Assembly (NCBI GenBank): GCA_964636225.1
Contig: CAZWQM010000004.1
Location: 1 to 64,000 of the forward strand
Source: UBA1858 sp964636225
GTDB lineage: Bacteria > Pseudomonadota > Gammaproteobacteria > UBA4575
Direction of reading: 5' to 3'
DNA length: 64,000 nt
In this document: positions 1 to 8,502 of the stretch, in pieces
Numbering within the stretch: position 1 is the stretch's first letter
Layout of the letters: each line of letters opens with the position of its first letter
The notes under the pieces: model-generated
The model's database searches: none
Told to the model about the DNA's origin: nothing
What the model saw: only the letters and a program-made list of their open reading frames with translations
Made by a program: the position numbers and the translations under genes

Positions 1-187
1 GCGTGTCACTGGAGATCATCTATCTGCCAGAACTTTTCAATCATGTAGTGCTTCATTAGAGAAACAGCACTTATATAGTGCGTTTATCCCTAAATTTGTA
101 TTGCCTAGATAAAGATATTTTCATAGTCATGAGAAATTATGGATCAGTAAATATACTGAGGTTTTTAGGACAATATGAGCAAAAATC
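1..187. other. Window edge, no supported gene
   Basis: AT-rich sequence. One plus frame is open from base 3 and ends in TAG at 55-57, and could be the tail of a gene that starts outside the window, but it is too short to judge. Nothing else here can be supported. Confidence 0.3.
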
Positions 188-354
188 TGTACAAATATAG
201 ATTTTCGGTCTGTTTTAAAAATTTATAACTATCAGAATAATATGATAAATATTATAAAATTTATTTTATTTTAGGGTGTACAAGCATTATGTACGGATAA
301 AATACATTTACATGTCATTGATTTCGCATTAATTTAATGTGCAAAACTTGTACA
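188..354 (+). promoter_or_regulatory. Cluster of TGTACA-type sites upstream of the MerR-family gene
   Basis: TGTACA occurs at 188-193, 277-282 and 349-354, and TGTACG at 290-295. The middle pair starts 13 bases apart. All lie in the AT-rich leader of the MerR-family gene. Clustered, near-palindromic sites in front of a MerR-family gene could be an autoregulatory operator. This is inference from position and repetition only; no known consensus was matched. Confidence 0.3.
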
Positions 355-369
355 TTAGGTAATAGAAAT

Positions 370-1368
370 ATGCAAACGTCCATGATTAATGATGAATATA
401 AAATTGGTGCAGTGTCCAAAATTACTGGTATTGGTACCGAAACATTAAGAGCCTGGGAGAGGCGTTACGATGCCATTGTTCCTAAGAGGTCTGAATCAGG
501 TGATCGTGTTTACAACAATGATGACCTTGCTAAGCTGTTTTTGCTCAAAAATCTGTCGGATGCCGGCCACTCGATTGGCACGATAGCCCAACTCAGCATC
601 CATGAGTTGAAAAATAAATGGGAAAAAAATGTACAGATGAAAAGCCTGCATGGCAACCATCTTGGTAATTCGACATATTCTGAAAGATTGCAAAATCAGC
701 AATGCCGTGTGTTGTTGATCGGAGAAGATTTCCCTCTAAGAGTGCTTGATGGCATGTCGGATTTCAACGATGTGGAGTTATTGGGGCATGTGGATAATAC
801 ACAAGAGTGGCTTGAGGGCCATGCAGATGAATCGGTGCATGTTGCGGTAATTGAACGCCCTACTATTAACGCGTCAACGCGAAATGAAGTGTCGAAATTG
901 CTAGAAGACCTAGGCGTGTGGCACGTAATTGTTTTGTATGGTTTTGGTTCTCAGTCTGAAATCAGTCGGTTGCAAAGTCCTCAGGTGAGCGTTATTAGAT
1001 CTTCTATCGATGTGTTTGAGTTAGCAAGATTATGCATGGATCGCGCGGGCGGGGACTCGAAAAAATTAGCGGTTTCTGAAGGTTCTACGGTGTATATGGA
1101 AGATTCCTTGCCGACGCGTCGTTATAGCCTGAAGCAATTGGGAGAGTTGGCAAGAATTTCTTCAGCCATTCAATGTGAGTGTCCTAAACATTTGTCGGAT
1201 CTTATTCAAAGCCTTGTCGCCTTTGAAATCTACAGTGCCGAATGCGAGAATAAGAATGATCAAGACGCACAATTGCATGCTTATTTGCATGCAACCACGG
1301 CACAATCCCGTGCAATTCTGGAAGATGCATTGGCACATGTTATTAAGTATGAAAATCTGCAGATATGA
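370..1368 (+). CDS. MerR-family transcriptional regulator with CarH/LitR-like architecture
   Basis: The N-terminal winged helix-turn-helix is typical of the MlrA/CarH branch of MerR proteins: a YKIGAVSKITGIGTETLRAW segment followed by ERRY. A central alpha/beta domain follows, at the place where CarH-type proteins bind cobalamin, but I see no DxHxxG cobalamin motif, so cofactor binding is doubtful. The C-terminal helical part has a conserved CECPKHL stretch and an FE.YS.ECENKN stretch. The start at 370 is preferred over in-frame ATGs at 337 and 382 because AGG lies ten bases upstream. It stands alone, so its targets are unknown; GTAC-centred repeats in its leader may be its own operator. Confidence 0.85.
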   Translation: MQTSMINDEYKIGAVSKITGIGTETLRAWERRYDAIVPKRSESGDRVYNNDDLAKLFLLKNLSDAGHSIGTIAQLSIHELKNKWEKNVQMKSLHGNHLGNSTYSERLQNQQCRVLLIGEDFPLRVLDGMSDFNDVELLGHVDNTQEWLEGHADESVHVAVIERPTINASTRNEVSKLLEDLGVWHVIVLYGFGSQSEISRLQSPQVSVIRSSIDVFELARLCMDRAGGDSKKLAVSEGSTVYMEDSLPTRRYSLKQLGELARISSAIQCECPKHLSDLIQSLVAFEIYSAECENKNDQDAQLHAYLHATTAQSRAILEDALAHVIKYENLQI

Positions 1369-1456
1369 CCGGCTTGTGTGGATGAAATCTATTTGTGTAC
1401 TGAGAGCAGAATAACTATCTGATTATTTGAAGTATTGCCATTTCGTCTGCTTTTTT

Positions 1457-1478
1457 GCCTGCGTTTCAGCAGGCTTTA
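1457..1478 (+). terminator. Weak hairpin after the MerR-family gene
   Basis: GCCTGC (1457-1462) pairs with GCAGGC (1469-1474) around a six-base loop, followed by TTTA. The stem is short and the T tract poor, so this is only a possible intrinsic terminator. Confidence 0.35.
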
Positions 1479-1664
1479 TCGTATCTGCCCCAGCTCAATT
1501 TAATCTTTAACTTGCTCATCCTTTTAACCACAGGCTCAACACGCTCATCTGGTTCCATGGTAACTATGAATCTTTGATAGATATGTTTCGTCTTAATTCG
1601 ATGGAGTCGAACATCGTTTCAGAAATTGATGCGATGATAATTATATAAATCAAGAATATATAGC

Positions 1665-2453
1665 ATGGTGAGTAATATACAGTCTGAAAATGCAGCTGAA
1701 TATGATGATGTTCTAGATTCAATTCCAGTATCTCATCAAGATAGAATTGTAAAAGAAAAACTGGATCAAAGGATTCGTCCTTATTTTCTAATTACAGGTT
1801 TTTTGTTTTTTTTCCTGTTTATTGAGATTTATCGCTGGTATATGGATATTCCACTCATGCCGCTACTGGTACTGGCGTTATTTCTGGCTTCTCTGGTGTT
1901 TGTTGTGTATCAGCTTACAGATTACAAAGATCATTTTCGTTTCTTGCGTCTGGGCAAGCATGGTGAACCTTCGCTATCGGAGGTGATAAAAGATCACAGC
2001 GATCAGAATGGATGTAGTGTGTACAAGAATGTTGTTATTGCAAAGGAGAAAATTAATTACGTCATTGCCAGCCAGGCAGGTGTCATGCTGGTAAATGTAT
2101 ATGATTGGCGAACTCCTTCAAATGACGTGGCTGTGATTAACTATGACGATGAACAGATTTTGTTGAATGGCTATCGTCCGGATGTCAATCCTATTGAGCC
2201 CATGAAAACGGTCAAGCAGTGGGTTGAGAATAAGCTCTATGCCAATCTGGGTAAGCCAGTTGACGTGGAATGCCTGGTGGTATTCCCGGAATGGTTTGTC
2301 AGAACCCCTGCCGAGCCTGTACTGGTTAAAGTTATTAATTCGCGTGTGATGAAAAAAGTACTGGATGAGCAGAACAACGTGCTATCAGACAATGATAAAA
2401 CATTGCTGAATTATCACATTGCCAAGCTTATAAATAAAAACATAAGAGTCTAA
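1665..2453 (+). CDS. Membrane protein with a NERD-like (nuclease-related) domain
   Basis: 262 residues. A charged N-terminus is followed by two hydrophobic segments (about residues 40-60 and 65-85). A soluble domain then has the layout of NERD domains: conserved small patch near residue 120 (YKNVVIAKEKINYVIAS), a hydrophobic strand (GVMLVNVYDW) and a C-terminal helical part. In canonical NERD domains the second strand carries the catalytic acidic and lysine residues; here the D of the iDhv motif and the EVK motif are not recognisable, so nuclease activity is doubtful. It is a single gene, pointing towards the ferredoxin gene. Family assignment is by motif impression only. Confidence 0.5.
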   Translation: MVSNIQSENAAEYDDVLDSIPVSHQDRIVKEKLDQRIRPYFLITGFLFFFLFIEIYRWYMDIPLMPLLVLALFLASLVFVVYQLTDYKDHFRFLRLGKHGEPSLSEVIKDHSDQNGCSVYKNVVIAKEKINYVIASQAGVMLVNVYDWRTPSNDVAVINYDDEQILLNGYRPDVNPIEPMKTVKQWVENKLYANLGKPVDVECLVVFPEWFVRTPAEPVLVKVINSRVMKKVLDEQNNVLSDNDKTLLNYHIAKLINKNIRV

Positions 2454-2465
2454 TTTGAGAGCGTC

Positions 2466-2498
2466 ATCAAGCACGAGCGAATCAAACTCGTGCTTGAT
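2466..2498. terminator. Hairpin between convergent genes
   Basis: Perfect 12-base-pair stem (2466-2477 with 2487-2498) and a nine-base loop, just between the stop codons of the NERD-like gene and the ferredoxin gene. The T tract is weak on both strands. The position between convergent genes supports a shared terminator. Confidence 0.6.
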
Positions 2499-2509
2499 AA
2501 TATTTAGTG

Positions 2510-2824
2510 TTAATTAATTGAGCCCTGCTCAAAATCAACTTCAACTTCGATATCACTTTGAAGTCTGGACTGGCAAGCTAATACCATTCCATTTTTTAAC
2601 TGCTCTCCATCCAAAACATATGAAAAGTCATTCAATGGTTTGATTTTTCCACTCTTTACGATAGCGCGACATGTTCCGCAGCTCCCTACACGACAGTTAT
2701 GTGGCCACTCAATACCGGCATTCAATGCGGCCTGTAATAAATTTATTCCACCTTTAACTTCAAAGGTCTGACCTGTATTAAGAATGGTGCAGGTGAAATC
2801 TTTCTTTTTACCAAATCCAAACAT
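2510..2824 (-). CDS. [2Fe-2S] plant-type ferredoxin
   Basis: 104 residues, the size of a single plant-type ferredoxin domain. Cluster ligands are C44, C49, C52 and C84 in the spacing C-x4-C-x2-C-x31-C (CRVGSCGTC, then LACQS). It would carry electrons to an oxygenase, reductase or Fe-S assembly partner; no partner gene is adjacent. It lacks the features that would mark it as the Isc-operon ferredoxin, and no isc genes are near. The start has a good ribosome-binding site (TGGAG, seven bases before ATG). Confidence 0.9.
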   Translation of the reverse strand: MFGFGKKKDFTCTILNTGQTFEVKGGINLLQAALNAGIEWPHNCRVGSCGTCRAIVKSGKIKPLNDFSYVLDGEQLKNGMVLACQSRLQSDIEVEVDFEQGSIN

Positions 2825-3266
2825 ATATAATCTCCAAAGCTATAGTACTTCCAATGTATGCCCCAAAGATTAACAGGGCGCTGTGCATCTTACTCAATTT
2901 TACGATAAATGAAACCGCACAGGCAGTTTTTTAGCCAACTATTTAAGTGAAATGGCGAACCGAAGGGCGATCTGATCATTGTAAGTGGATAATGTGTCAT
3001 AGTTAGAGCCGTAATATATGCACATCTAAATCTAATTAGCGAATGGATGACTGCCGATTCATGCGCAGAATTTGGAAGAATAGGCCAGACTGAAAACCAC
3101 AATATCAGAATGGATATGACGTATTTCTGTCATCTTCTCTATTTAATCTGTACTGCGTTCATTTTCTATCAGAGAAGTCAGGAATGGGCAGTTTCTGCAA
3201 GAATGTCATTTAAGAATAAATTTCTCTCACATCGGTGCAATTTGGCCGACAGGATCAAATTTTTCA
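2825..3266. other. Intergenic stretch without a clear gene
   Basis: About 440 bases upstream of the DUF3379-like fragment. Short frames exist on both strands but none resembles a known N-terminal DUF3379 or sigma-factor gene. It may hold decayed coding sequence upstream of that fragment. Confidence 0.4.
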
Positions 3267-3757
3267 GTGAAAGATTCCAGCAAAACAAAGGGTCTTGTAA
3301 CAAAGCCTCATGGAGTAAGAGCAGATGAAAACCTGGGTTACGCCACACATGCTGGCNNNNNNNNNNNNNNNNNNNNNNNNNNNNNNNNNNNNNNNNNNNN
3401 NNNNNNNNNNNNNNNNNNNNNNNNNNNNNNNNNNNNNNNNNNNNNNNNNNNNNNNNAAAGCCTCATGGAGTAAGAGCAGATGAAAACCTGGGTTACGCCA
3501 CACATGCTGGCAATTGCGATATTCAGGGAAAGCTGGGGGTACATATCGTATTTACGAGTGAAAACGCACCGGTAACTTTAATTGTTTTTCCCCAGGCACT
3601 GGATAGCGATAAAAGTGTTCAAATAAGTGATCATGTTTTTAAAGGCGTATTAATGAATGCCAATAAGGGTACCACATTAGCGCTACTTTCAGAGGATGAA
3701 GCTTCGTTGAGAAAGTTTGAAACCAAATTAAAAGCATCATTGATGACTTTTATTTAG
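3267..3757 (+). pseudogene. C-terminal remnant of a DUF3379-family (anti-sigma-like) gene, crossing an assembly gap
   Basis: The frame starting at GTG 3267 runs into the N gap and continues after it to TAG 3755-3757. If the duplicated 55-mer beside the gap is collapsed, the frame stays open. The last part (GNCDIQGKLGVHIVF, then APVTLIVFP, then KGVLMNANKGTTLALLSED) matches the C-terminal domain of DUF3379 proteins, which are usually encoded beside an ECF sigma factor. The N-terminal zinc-finger-like part and membrane helix are absent, and an in-frame stop lies upstream at about 3144. No sigma-factor gene is adjacent. I read it as a truncated gene; a very short alternative gene cannot be excluded. 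Confidence 0.55.
3302..3511. other. Scaffold gap flanked by an identical 55-mer
   Basis: Bases 3302-3356 and 3457-3511 are identical (55 bases) and flank exactly 100 N (3357-3456). This is what results when two contigs that overlap by one k-mer are scaffolded without merging. The true sequence probably has one copy and no gap. Confidence 0.85.
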
Positions 3758-3788
3758 AACCACAATTTAGAAACTAAACGGGCAAATA

Positions 3789-3820
3789 AAAAAGCACACT
3801 CAGGTTTGAGTGTGCTTTTT
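3789..3820. terminator. Bidirectional intrinsic terminator
   Basis: Perfect 14-base-pair stem (3789-3802 with 3807-3820) with a four-base loop GGTT, A-rich on one side and T-rich on the other so it can work on both strands. It lies between the DUF3379 remnant (plus) and sat (minus). Confidence 0.85.
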
Positions 3821-3847
3821 ACGTTTACCTTCTAAAAGAGTTTGGAG

Positions 3848-5032
3848 CTAGCTGTTTTGATAGTGCTCCATCAAAATTTTGGCCACTTCAGGACGGGCAA
3901 ACTCTTTAGGTAGATCTTCACCCGCTGCCAGCATTTCTCGCACTTTAGTCCCGGACAATAAAACAAAGTCCTCTTTACTGTGATCCGGTGCGTCACGCAT
4001 CATCACGACTTTATCCAGTTTCTTTGAATATGCGGTGTGATCTGCGTTGAAGACTTCAATCTCCAAAGCGTCTGCGGGAACTTCATTATCAAAGATAGTC
4101 TGCGCATCAAAAGCGCCATAATAGTCACCCACGCCAGCATGATCCCGACCAATTATGAAATGTGTGCAGCCACAATTTTGTCTGAATACTGCATGCAAAA
4201 CGGCTTCTCTCGGGCCTGCGTACAGCATGTCAAAACCATAGCCTGTAATCATGACGGTATTGGGAGGGAAATACAGCTCGACCATTTTACGAATTGCTGC
4301 ATCGCGTACCGGCGCAGGAATGTCTCCTGGTTTTAACTTGCCGAGTAGCATATGAATCAGTACACCGTCTGCCTGTGTGGCTTCTTTTGCCATTTTGCAT
4401 AACTCTTCATGTGCACGATGCATGGGGTTACGAGTCTGGAAGGCAACAATCTTATTCCATCCGCGTTCTTCGATTTCTGCTCGTATCTGTCCCGCGGTTC
4501 TGAAAGTGCCGGGGAATTCAGTTTCAAAATAACTGAAATTGAGAACCTGAATTGGGCCGGAGACAACGTAATTGCCAAGGGATGTAAACGTTGCTACACC
4601 TGGATGGTCTTTATCCTTGGTGCCGTAGACTTTTTCAGTGATTAAATCCAGCTCCTCTGAGCTGAGTTCATCAATGCTTTCAACGGTTTGAATCGCGATA
4701 ACCGGATTACCTTCAACATTGGGGTCCAGTAGGGCTACTTTACTGCCTACGCTTATTTCAGAAACATCTTCACACAGATTCAATACAGGTGTGGGCCAGA
4801 AAAGTCCCCTTGTAGTATGCATGTTATTCGCCACGGAAATGGCATCGGCCTTGTTCATAAAGCCGGTGAGTGGAGTGAAGTATCCGGCACCCAGCATGAC
4901 AGCATTAGCCGCTGCTGCAGAATTTACAAGCAACTTGGGAAGCGATTCCGCTTCTTTTATAAGTGCAGCACGCTGCTCTTGAGCTTCCACATAGAGTGGT
5001 GTGAGTTTCGCACTTCCATGCGGTTTGATCAT
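3848..5032 (-). CDS. sat: ATP sulfurylase (sulfate adenylyltransferase)
   Basis: 394 residues, the single-polypeptide Sat type rather than CysD/CysN. It interconverts ATP plus sulfate with APS plus pyrophosphate. The nucleotide-binding motif QTRNPMHRAH is at 199-208 and GRDHAG at 295-300, both intact. In sulfur-oxidising gammaproteobacteria this enzyme works in reverse after APS reductase, making ATP and sulfate. No aprAB, aprM or APS kinase gene is in the window, so direction is inferred from the family and not proved. The start has GAGGAG six bases upstream, and a strong terminator follows the gene. Confidence 0.95.
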   Translation of the reverse strand: MIKPHGSAKLTPLYVEAQEQRAALIKEAESLPKLLVNSAAAANAVMLGAGYFTPLTGFMNKADAISVANNMHTTRGLFWPTPVLNLCEDVSEISVGSKVALLDPNVEGNPVIAIQTVESIDELSSEELDLITEKVYGTKDKDHPGVATFTSLGNYVVSGPIQVLNFSYFETEFPGTFRTAGQIRAEIEERGWNKIVAFQTRNPMHRAHEELCKMAKEATQADGVLIHMLLGKLKPGDIPAPVRDAAIRKMVELYFPPNTVMITGYGFDMLYAGPREAVLHAVFRQNCGCTHFIIGRDHAGVGDYYGAFDAQTIFDNEVPADALEIEVFNADHTAYSKKLDKVVMMRDAPDHSKEDFVLLSGTKVREMLAAGEDLPKEFARPEVAKILMEHYQNS

Positions 5033-5432
5033 GGCATACTCCTCAGGTTGATTTATGTCGTTATTATTATTTTTTATCTGTATTTATAGCTGAATTTGAT
5101 TCAGTCACGGTGCTGGGAATAGTATCACTAACGCATTGGCAGGCAAACATAACGGACATCTCCAGTGCCATTTCTTAATATTTGTGCGAGAAACTGCTGC
5201 AGGATGATGGTTACTCAACAACATTGCTAATCCTTATTATATATTCTAGAAAAAACTTACGCCTATTGAGTCAGATAGCTCTGGCTGAGTGATTTTTATA
5301 CTGCTTATAATGGGTAGTATAGCGAGCTATGTTATTAAATTTAAATGGAAAATGTTAATCCAATCACATTGTATTTGAAGGCGGCATGATAACCTCAGCG
5401 CATAAGTAAATGTATTGTTCAGGGGATTAACT
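5033..5432. other. Intergenic region upstream of sat
   Basis: About 400 AT-rich bases between divergent genes. It should carry the sat promoter and the promoter of the small membrane protein gene, but I see no operator or convincing conserved box, and no gene. Confidence 0.4.
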
Positions 5433-5630
5433 ATGTTGTTAACAAGTGCGATTATCGTAGCTTGGTTCGCGGGTTTGCTGGTGATGTTCAGTGGTTTTGA
5501 GCGATCACAGGAGCTCAAATCTGGATCACTGATTGTCGATCATCAAAAGCGAAATAAATTAACATTCGGTTTGGGTATTTACTTGGTTGTCAGTTTGGGA
5601 TTGTTGGTAATGTTTGTTACCAATTCGTAA
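5433..5630 (+). CDS. Small membrane protein, two transmembrane helices
   Basis: 65 residues from the ATG at 5433, chosen because AGGGG (5421-5425) lies eight bases upstream; an earlier TTG frame start at 5415 lacks such a site. Two hydrophobic segments (about residues 3-20 and 42-62) are separated by a charged loop with FERSQELK and DHQKRNK. Not recognised as a named family. It faces the broken msrB gene. Confidence 0.6.
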   Translation: MLLTSAIIVAWFAGLLVMFSGFERSQELKSGSLIVDHQKRNKLTFGLGIYLVVSLGLLVMFVTNS

Positions 5631-5676
5631 ATATACTTATTTTAAATCTTCGTATATTAGACTCTCTCACAAACTT

Positions 5677-6183
5677 TCACGTCGCTTCAAATATTAACGC
5701 AACTCCATTGTTGCACCAGCGTTCTCCGCTGGGTAGCGGACCATCCATGAATAGATGGCCATGATGTCCTTCACAGCGAGCACATTTATAAGCTCTTTGC
5801 GGTGGAATCGCAGTCAGGTCGGTATAGGTTTCTAAATGCCCGAGAATATGATTATTGAAGCTTGGCCAGCCGGTATGACTTTCATATTTCATACTCGAAG
5901 TAAATAAGTCCAGATTACATCCGCGACAATAATATGTTACGGCGCGCCATTCCTGATTCAGAGGACTGGATTTACGTAGTTCGGTTTTTCCTTTTCGGAG
6001 TACGTAGTAAGCATCACGTGGTAATCTTTTTTTTCATTCTTGATCACTCAATTCGAGCTTTTGAATGTCACTGGAGGCGGTATATAATTGGCGGCTCTTG
6101 CCAGATAAATATTGCAGATAAACAAATCCTGCAAAGCCCAATGTGGCGAGTAAAAAATTATGGCGGGATTTGGATATTTTCAT
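5677..6183 (-). pseudogene. msrB: msrB, methionine-R-sulfoxide reductase, interrupted by one TGA
   Basis: Read through one stop, the frame gives 168 residues with an N-terminal hydrophobic anchor or signal (FLLATLGFAGFVYLQYL) and a full MsrB domain: zinc cysteines CRGC and CARC, the ESHTGWPSF motif, and the catalytic cysteine in RWCNNGVAL. The TGA (plus-strand TCA at 6034-6036) sits in LSDQE-stop-KKRL, where MsrB proteins have a conserved tryptophan, so a single TGG to TGA change explains it. The intact part after the stop starts too late to form the zinc site from an obvious start codon. It would repair oxidised methionine at the membrane or in the periplasm. Likely inactive, or a sequencing error. 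Confidence 0.8.
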
Positions 6184-6307
6184 CTGATTCGTTACTTTTG
6201 CTGATTCTATATTAGATCGTGTTTGTATAGCGCAATATTACAGACTGTTAATCGCCGCGTTGGATATAATTTGAATAATTCTACCTTTATTTACGATCCT
6301 TTTAGTT

Positions 6308-6607
6308 ATGACCAGTTATGCCGCTCAAATAAAAACCTACTTCTTCAAAGTCAATCGCAGGATAACAGCTGGTCTGATTGCGGTTCTTATCGCGTCCTCA
6401 GTTTTTTTTTGGTACACGGGAGATCTGAGCGTCGAAAATTCATCAGTGTTGATTGGCAGCGTACTGATGCTGCTGGCAGTGGTTTTTTATCAAATCCCTT
6501 TTATCAGCTTTCTGTTAACTCGGCGACACTTTGACAAACATGACCACATTGGTTTGGAGATACTGGAGGCTGACTGGAAAACTTTTCGCAAATGGCTGGA
6601 GGCATAA
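6308..6607 (+). CDS. Small membrane protein of unknown function
   Basis: 99 residues with a basic N-terminus, two hydrophobic helices (about residues 20-37 and 45-68) and a charged C-terminal tail containing HFDKHDHIGLEILEADW. Not recognised. No clear ribosome-binding site precedes the ATG. It lies between the broken msrB (divergent) and the PilZ gene. Confidence 0.5.
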   Translation: MTSYAAQIKTYFFKVNRRITAGLIAVLIASSVFFWYTGDLSVENSSVLIGSVLMLLAVVFYQIPFISFLLTRRHFDKHDHIGLEILEADWKTFRKWLEA

Positions 6608-6769
6608 TTGTCATAAGCAACTATTCGAGTCTCAATGTCGTACCGAATAGGCTGATTTCTGGGAGTATTATCGGTTTACTCAAGGCTTGTAATGGCATTG
6701 TATAGTAGCCTTGGTACACCCTAGATAGCGGGTAAATATCGATCAAAACACCATTCATTGGAAAATACT

Positions 6770-7105
6770 ATGAACTACACACGCAGTCCCCGTGAACACA
6801 TCGATGGCGAGGTGATCATCAAGCGTCAGGGAAAACCGACGTTAAAGTCCCGACAGGGTAACGTCAGTGATGGCGGCTTATTTGTCAAATTGCCTCAGCA
6901 TGACTTGCAAAAAGGACGTCGAGTAGAGGTGATTATAGTGCGGGAAAATGGCACGGTTAGGGATATGCAAAGAATGTCTGGGATTGTCATCAGAATTGAT
7001 AATGAGGGCGTTGCCATGGTGACATACAAAGCGGATCAGCTACGCAAGGCCAGCGAGGATCACAATCTTGTGCAAGTCAGCGCGAATATGCCTGAAACTT
7101 CATAA
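6770..7105 (+). CDS. PilZ-domain protein
   Basis: 111 residues from ATG 6770; a TTG four codons earlier is less likely. The PilZ cyclic-di-GMP signature is present: an RxxxR-like start (RSPREH) and the second motif NVSDGGLF, close to (D/N)xSxxG. The single-domain layout is that of stand-alone PilZ adaptors that respond to cyclic di-GMP. The first motif has only three residues between the useful arginines if read RSPR, so binding strength is uncertain. A strong terminator follows at 7192-7223. The window also holds a broken GGDEF-EAL gene. Confidence 0.8.
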   Translation: MNYTRSPREHIDGEVIIKRQGKPTLKSRQGNVSDGGLFVKLPQHDLQKGRRVEVIIVRENGTVRDMQRMSGIVIRIDNEGVAMVTYKADQLRKASEDHNLVQVSANMPETS

Positions 7106-7191
7106 ACGGTTGATTTCGACCGATAACGTGTCAAGTATTCTTTTCCAGCCCATATATAATAGATAGCGTAGTTTCTCTGCTTCTGAAGCTG

Positions 7192-7223
7192 ACCCGCGGT
7201 AATTTATTACTGCGGGTTTTTTT
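7192..7223 (+). terminator. Intrinsic terminator after the PilZ gene
   Basis: Stem of 11 pairs with one mismatch (7192-7202 with 7207-7217), loop TTTA, followed by a run of seven T. Confidence 0.8.
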
Positions 7224-7328
7224 ATGCCTGTTGAATAAAGTATGTAAAATACAGCATCACCGATAACACTTGTTCCCGTCGCTGACAAGTGATTGAATGT
7301 GTGAATTCAACAACTTCCCGATAAATAT

Positions 7329-7700
7329 ATGAAATCCTTACTATTGGTAGCGCATGGCAGCCGCCGAAGCGAGTCCAACGAAGAAATTGCTGATGTTGCA
7401 AAAGCATTGAGTGAAAAAGTCCAGGGCGAATTCGTACTTACTGGTCACGCGTTTTTGGAACTGGCAGAACCTTCGATTCCCCAGGGTATTGATAATCTCA
7501 TTCACCAAGGGGCGACAGAAGTCACAATTCTTCCTTATTTCCTCTCTTCCGGGCGTCATGTGCATGAGGATGTCCCAGAGATAGTGCAGGAGAAACAAAA
7601 GCAACATGCGAACGTACGCCTGCTTATTGCACCTTATATTGGTGAGGCGAAAGAAATGATTGATGTGTTGGCTGCCATCGCAGAGGGCGCCACTCGTTGA
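7329..7700 (+). CDS. CbiX/SirB-type sirohydrochlorin chelatase, single domain
   Basis: 123 residues, the size of the short CbiX (CbiXS) form. The N-terminal LLLVAHGSRR holds metal-binding H9, and GRHVHED holds H77 and H79. The family inserts Co or Fe into sirohydrochlorin for cobalamin or sirohaem. In sulfur oxidisers, sirohaem is needed by dissimilatory sulfite reductase, but no dsr genes are in the window; metal specificity cannot be read from sequence. It is separated by seven bases from the convergent BufC-like gene. Confidence 0.8.
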   Translation: MKSLLLVAHGSRRSESNEEIADVAKALSEKVQGEFVLTGHAFLELAEPSIPQGIDNLIHQGATEVTILPYFLSSGRHVHEDVPEIVQEKQKQHANVRLLIAPYIGEAKEMIDVLAAIAEGATR

Positions 7701-7707
7701 ACTGGTT

Positions 7708-8493
7708 TTATTGAGTAACGATGGAAGATACGAGGTTACTGTTTAACCAACCTAGAAGGTAATTCACCACTACTCGACTGACCTCATTTTCGGCATGGTG
7801 GCTTAGTAGTCGTTCACAGGCACCGCTTAACGTGCCTCCATTAAGAAATACTTGAATACTTTCATATTCGGCTGCCTTGATAGATCTAAATTCGGTAATT
7901 CTTGCCGAATTTCTCCAAACTAGCCAGTAGACATCTTTTTGTTTATGCACATTTGGCGGCGTGTTTTTATGCTTTAGGGCCTGCCAGATTTCTACACAGT
8001 TGTAATGACTCTGGAACAGTTGAGTACTGGGGTGAAATCTGATTTTAATATTGGGCCATTCATAGATATCTATTTGATTTAGCGTTTTTACTTTTCCAAG
8101 GGACGAGTCCTGTGCGTCAAAGGCAAACAATAGCGTTTGTTCAAAACGCGCAATTTCTGACAAAATAGGGTGATCGCTGAAGGGTGCGTGTTTTTTTAAA
8201 TAGTCAGGAATGGCCTCACAATACTGGCGCAGGGAAGTATGGGCAGACGGGTGTGTATTAATATAGCCTTGAACTAACTGGTTAAATAAATCATCACCCA
8301 GATAAAAACTCAGTAATTCATGGTCGGTGTCTATGACACTTCTTAGACGCATGACATAAGTATTGCTGTATATCCCCAGACGGATTTGTTTATCAATTGG
8401 GCCGCCATCTGCAATCAGCCTGTCAACATTGACCTGCTTGCCCAGTATATAATCAAATAAATCAGATTGAGTCTGACGCAAGCTTTTTTGCAT
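7708..8493 (-). CDS. BufC/HvfC-type DUF2063 protein, partner of the DUF692 enzyme
   Basis: 261 residues of the DUF2063 family. The N-terminal domain (LRQTQSDLFDYIL, then RLGIYSNTYVMRL) is the putative DNA-binding-like fold, and the C-terminal half is poorly conserved. These proteins act with DUF692 (MNIO) enzymes as partner or chaperone in modifying cysteines of ribosomally made peptides. It follows the DUF692 gene by nine bases, in the order bufA-bufB-bufC, so one operon is likely. Confidence 0.8.
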   Translation of the reverse strand: MQKSLRQTQSDLFDYILGKQVNVDRLIADGGPIDKQIRLGIYSNTYVMRLRSVIDTDHELLSFYLGDDLFNQLVQGYINTHPSAHTSLRQYCEAIPDYLKKHAPFSDHPILSEIARFEQTLLFAFDAQDSSLGKVKTLNQIDIYEWPNIKIRFHPSTQLFQSHYNCVEIWQALKHKNTPPNVHKQKDVYWLVWRNSARITEFRSIKAAEYESIQVFLNGGTLSGACERLLSHHAENEVSRVVVNYLLGWLNSNLVSSIVTQ

Positions 8494-8502
8494 AGTTCTT
8501 TA

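Noticed and set aside
5934..6215. Plus-strand frame of 93 codons
   Set aside because: It lies opposite the msrB sequence, which has clear family motifs.
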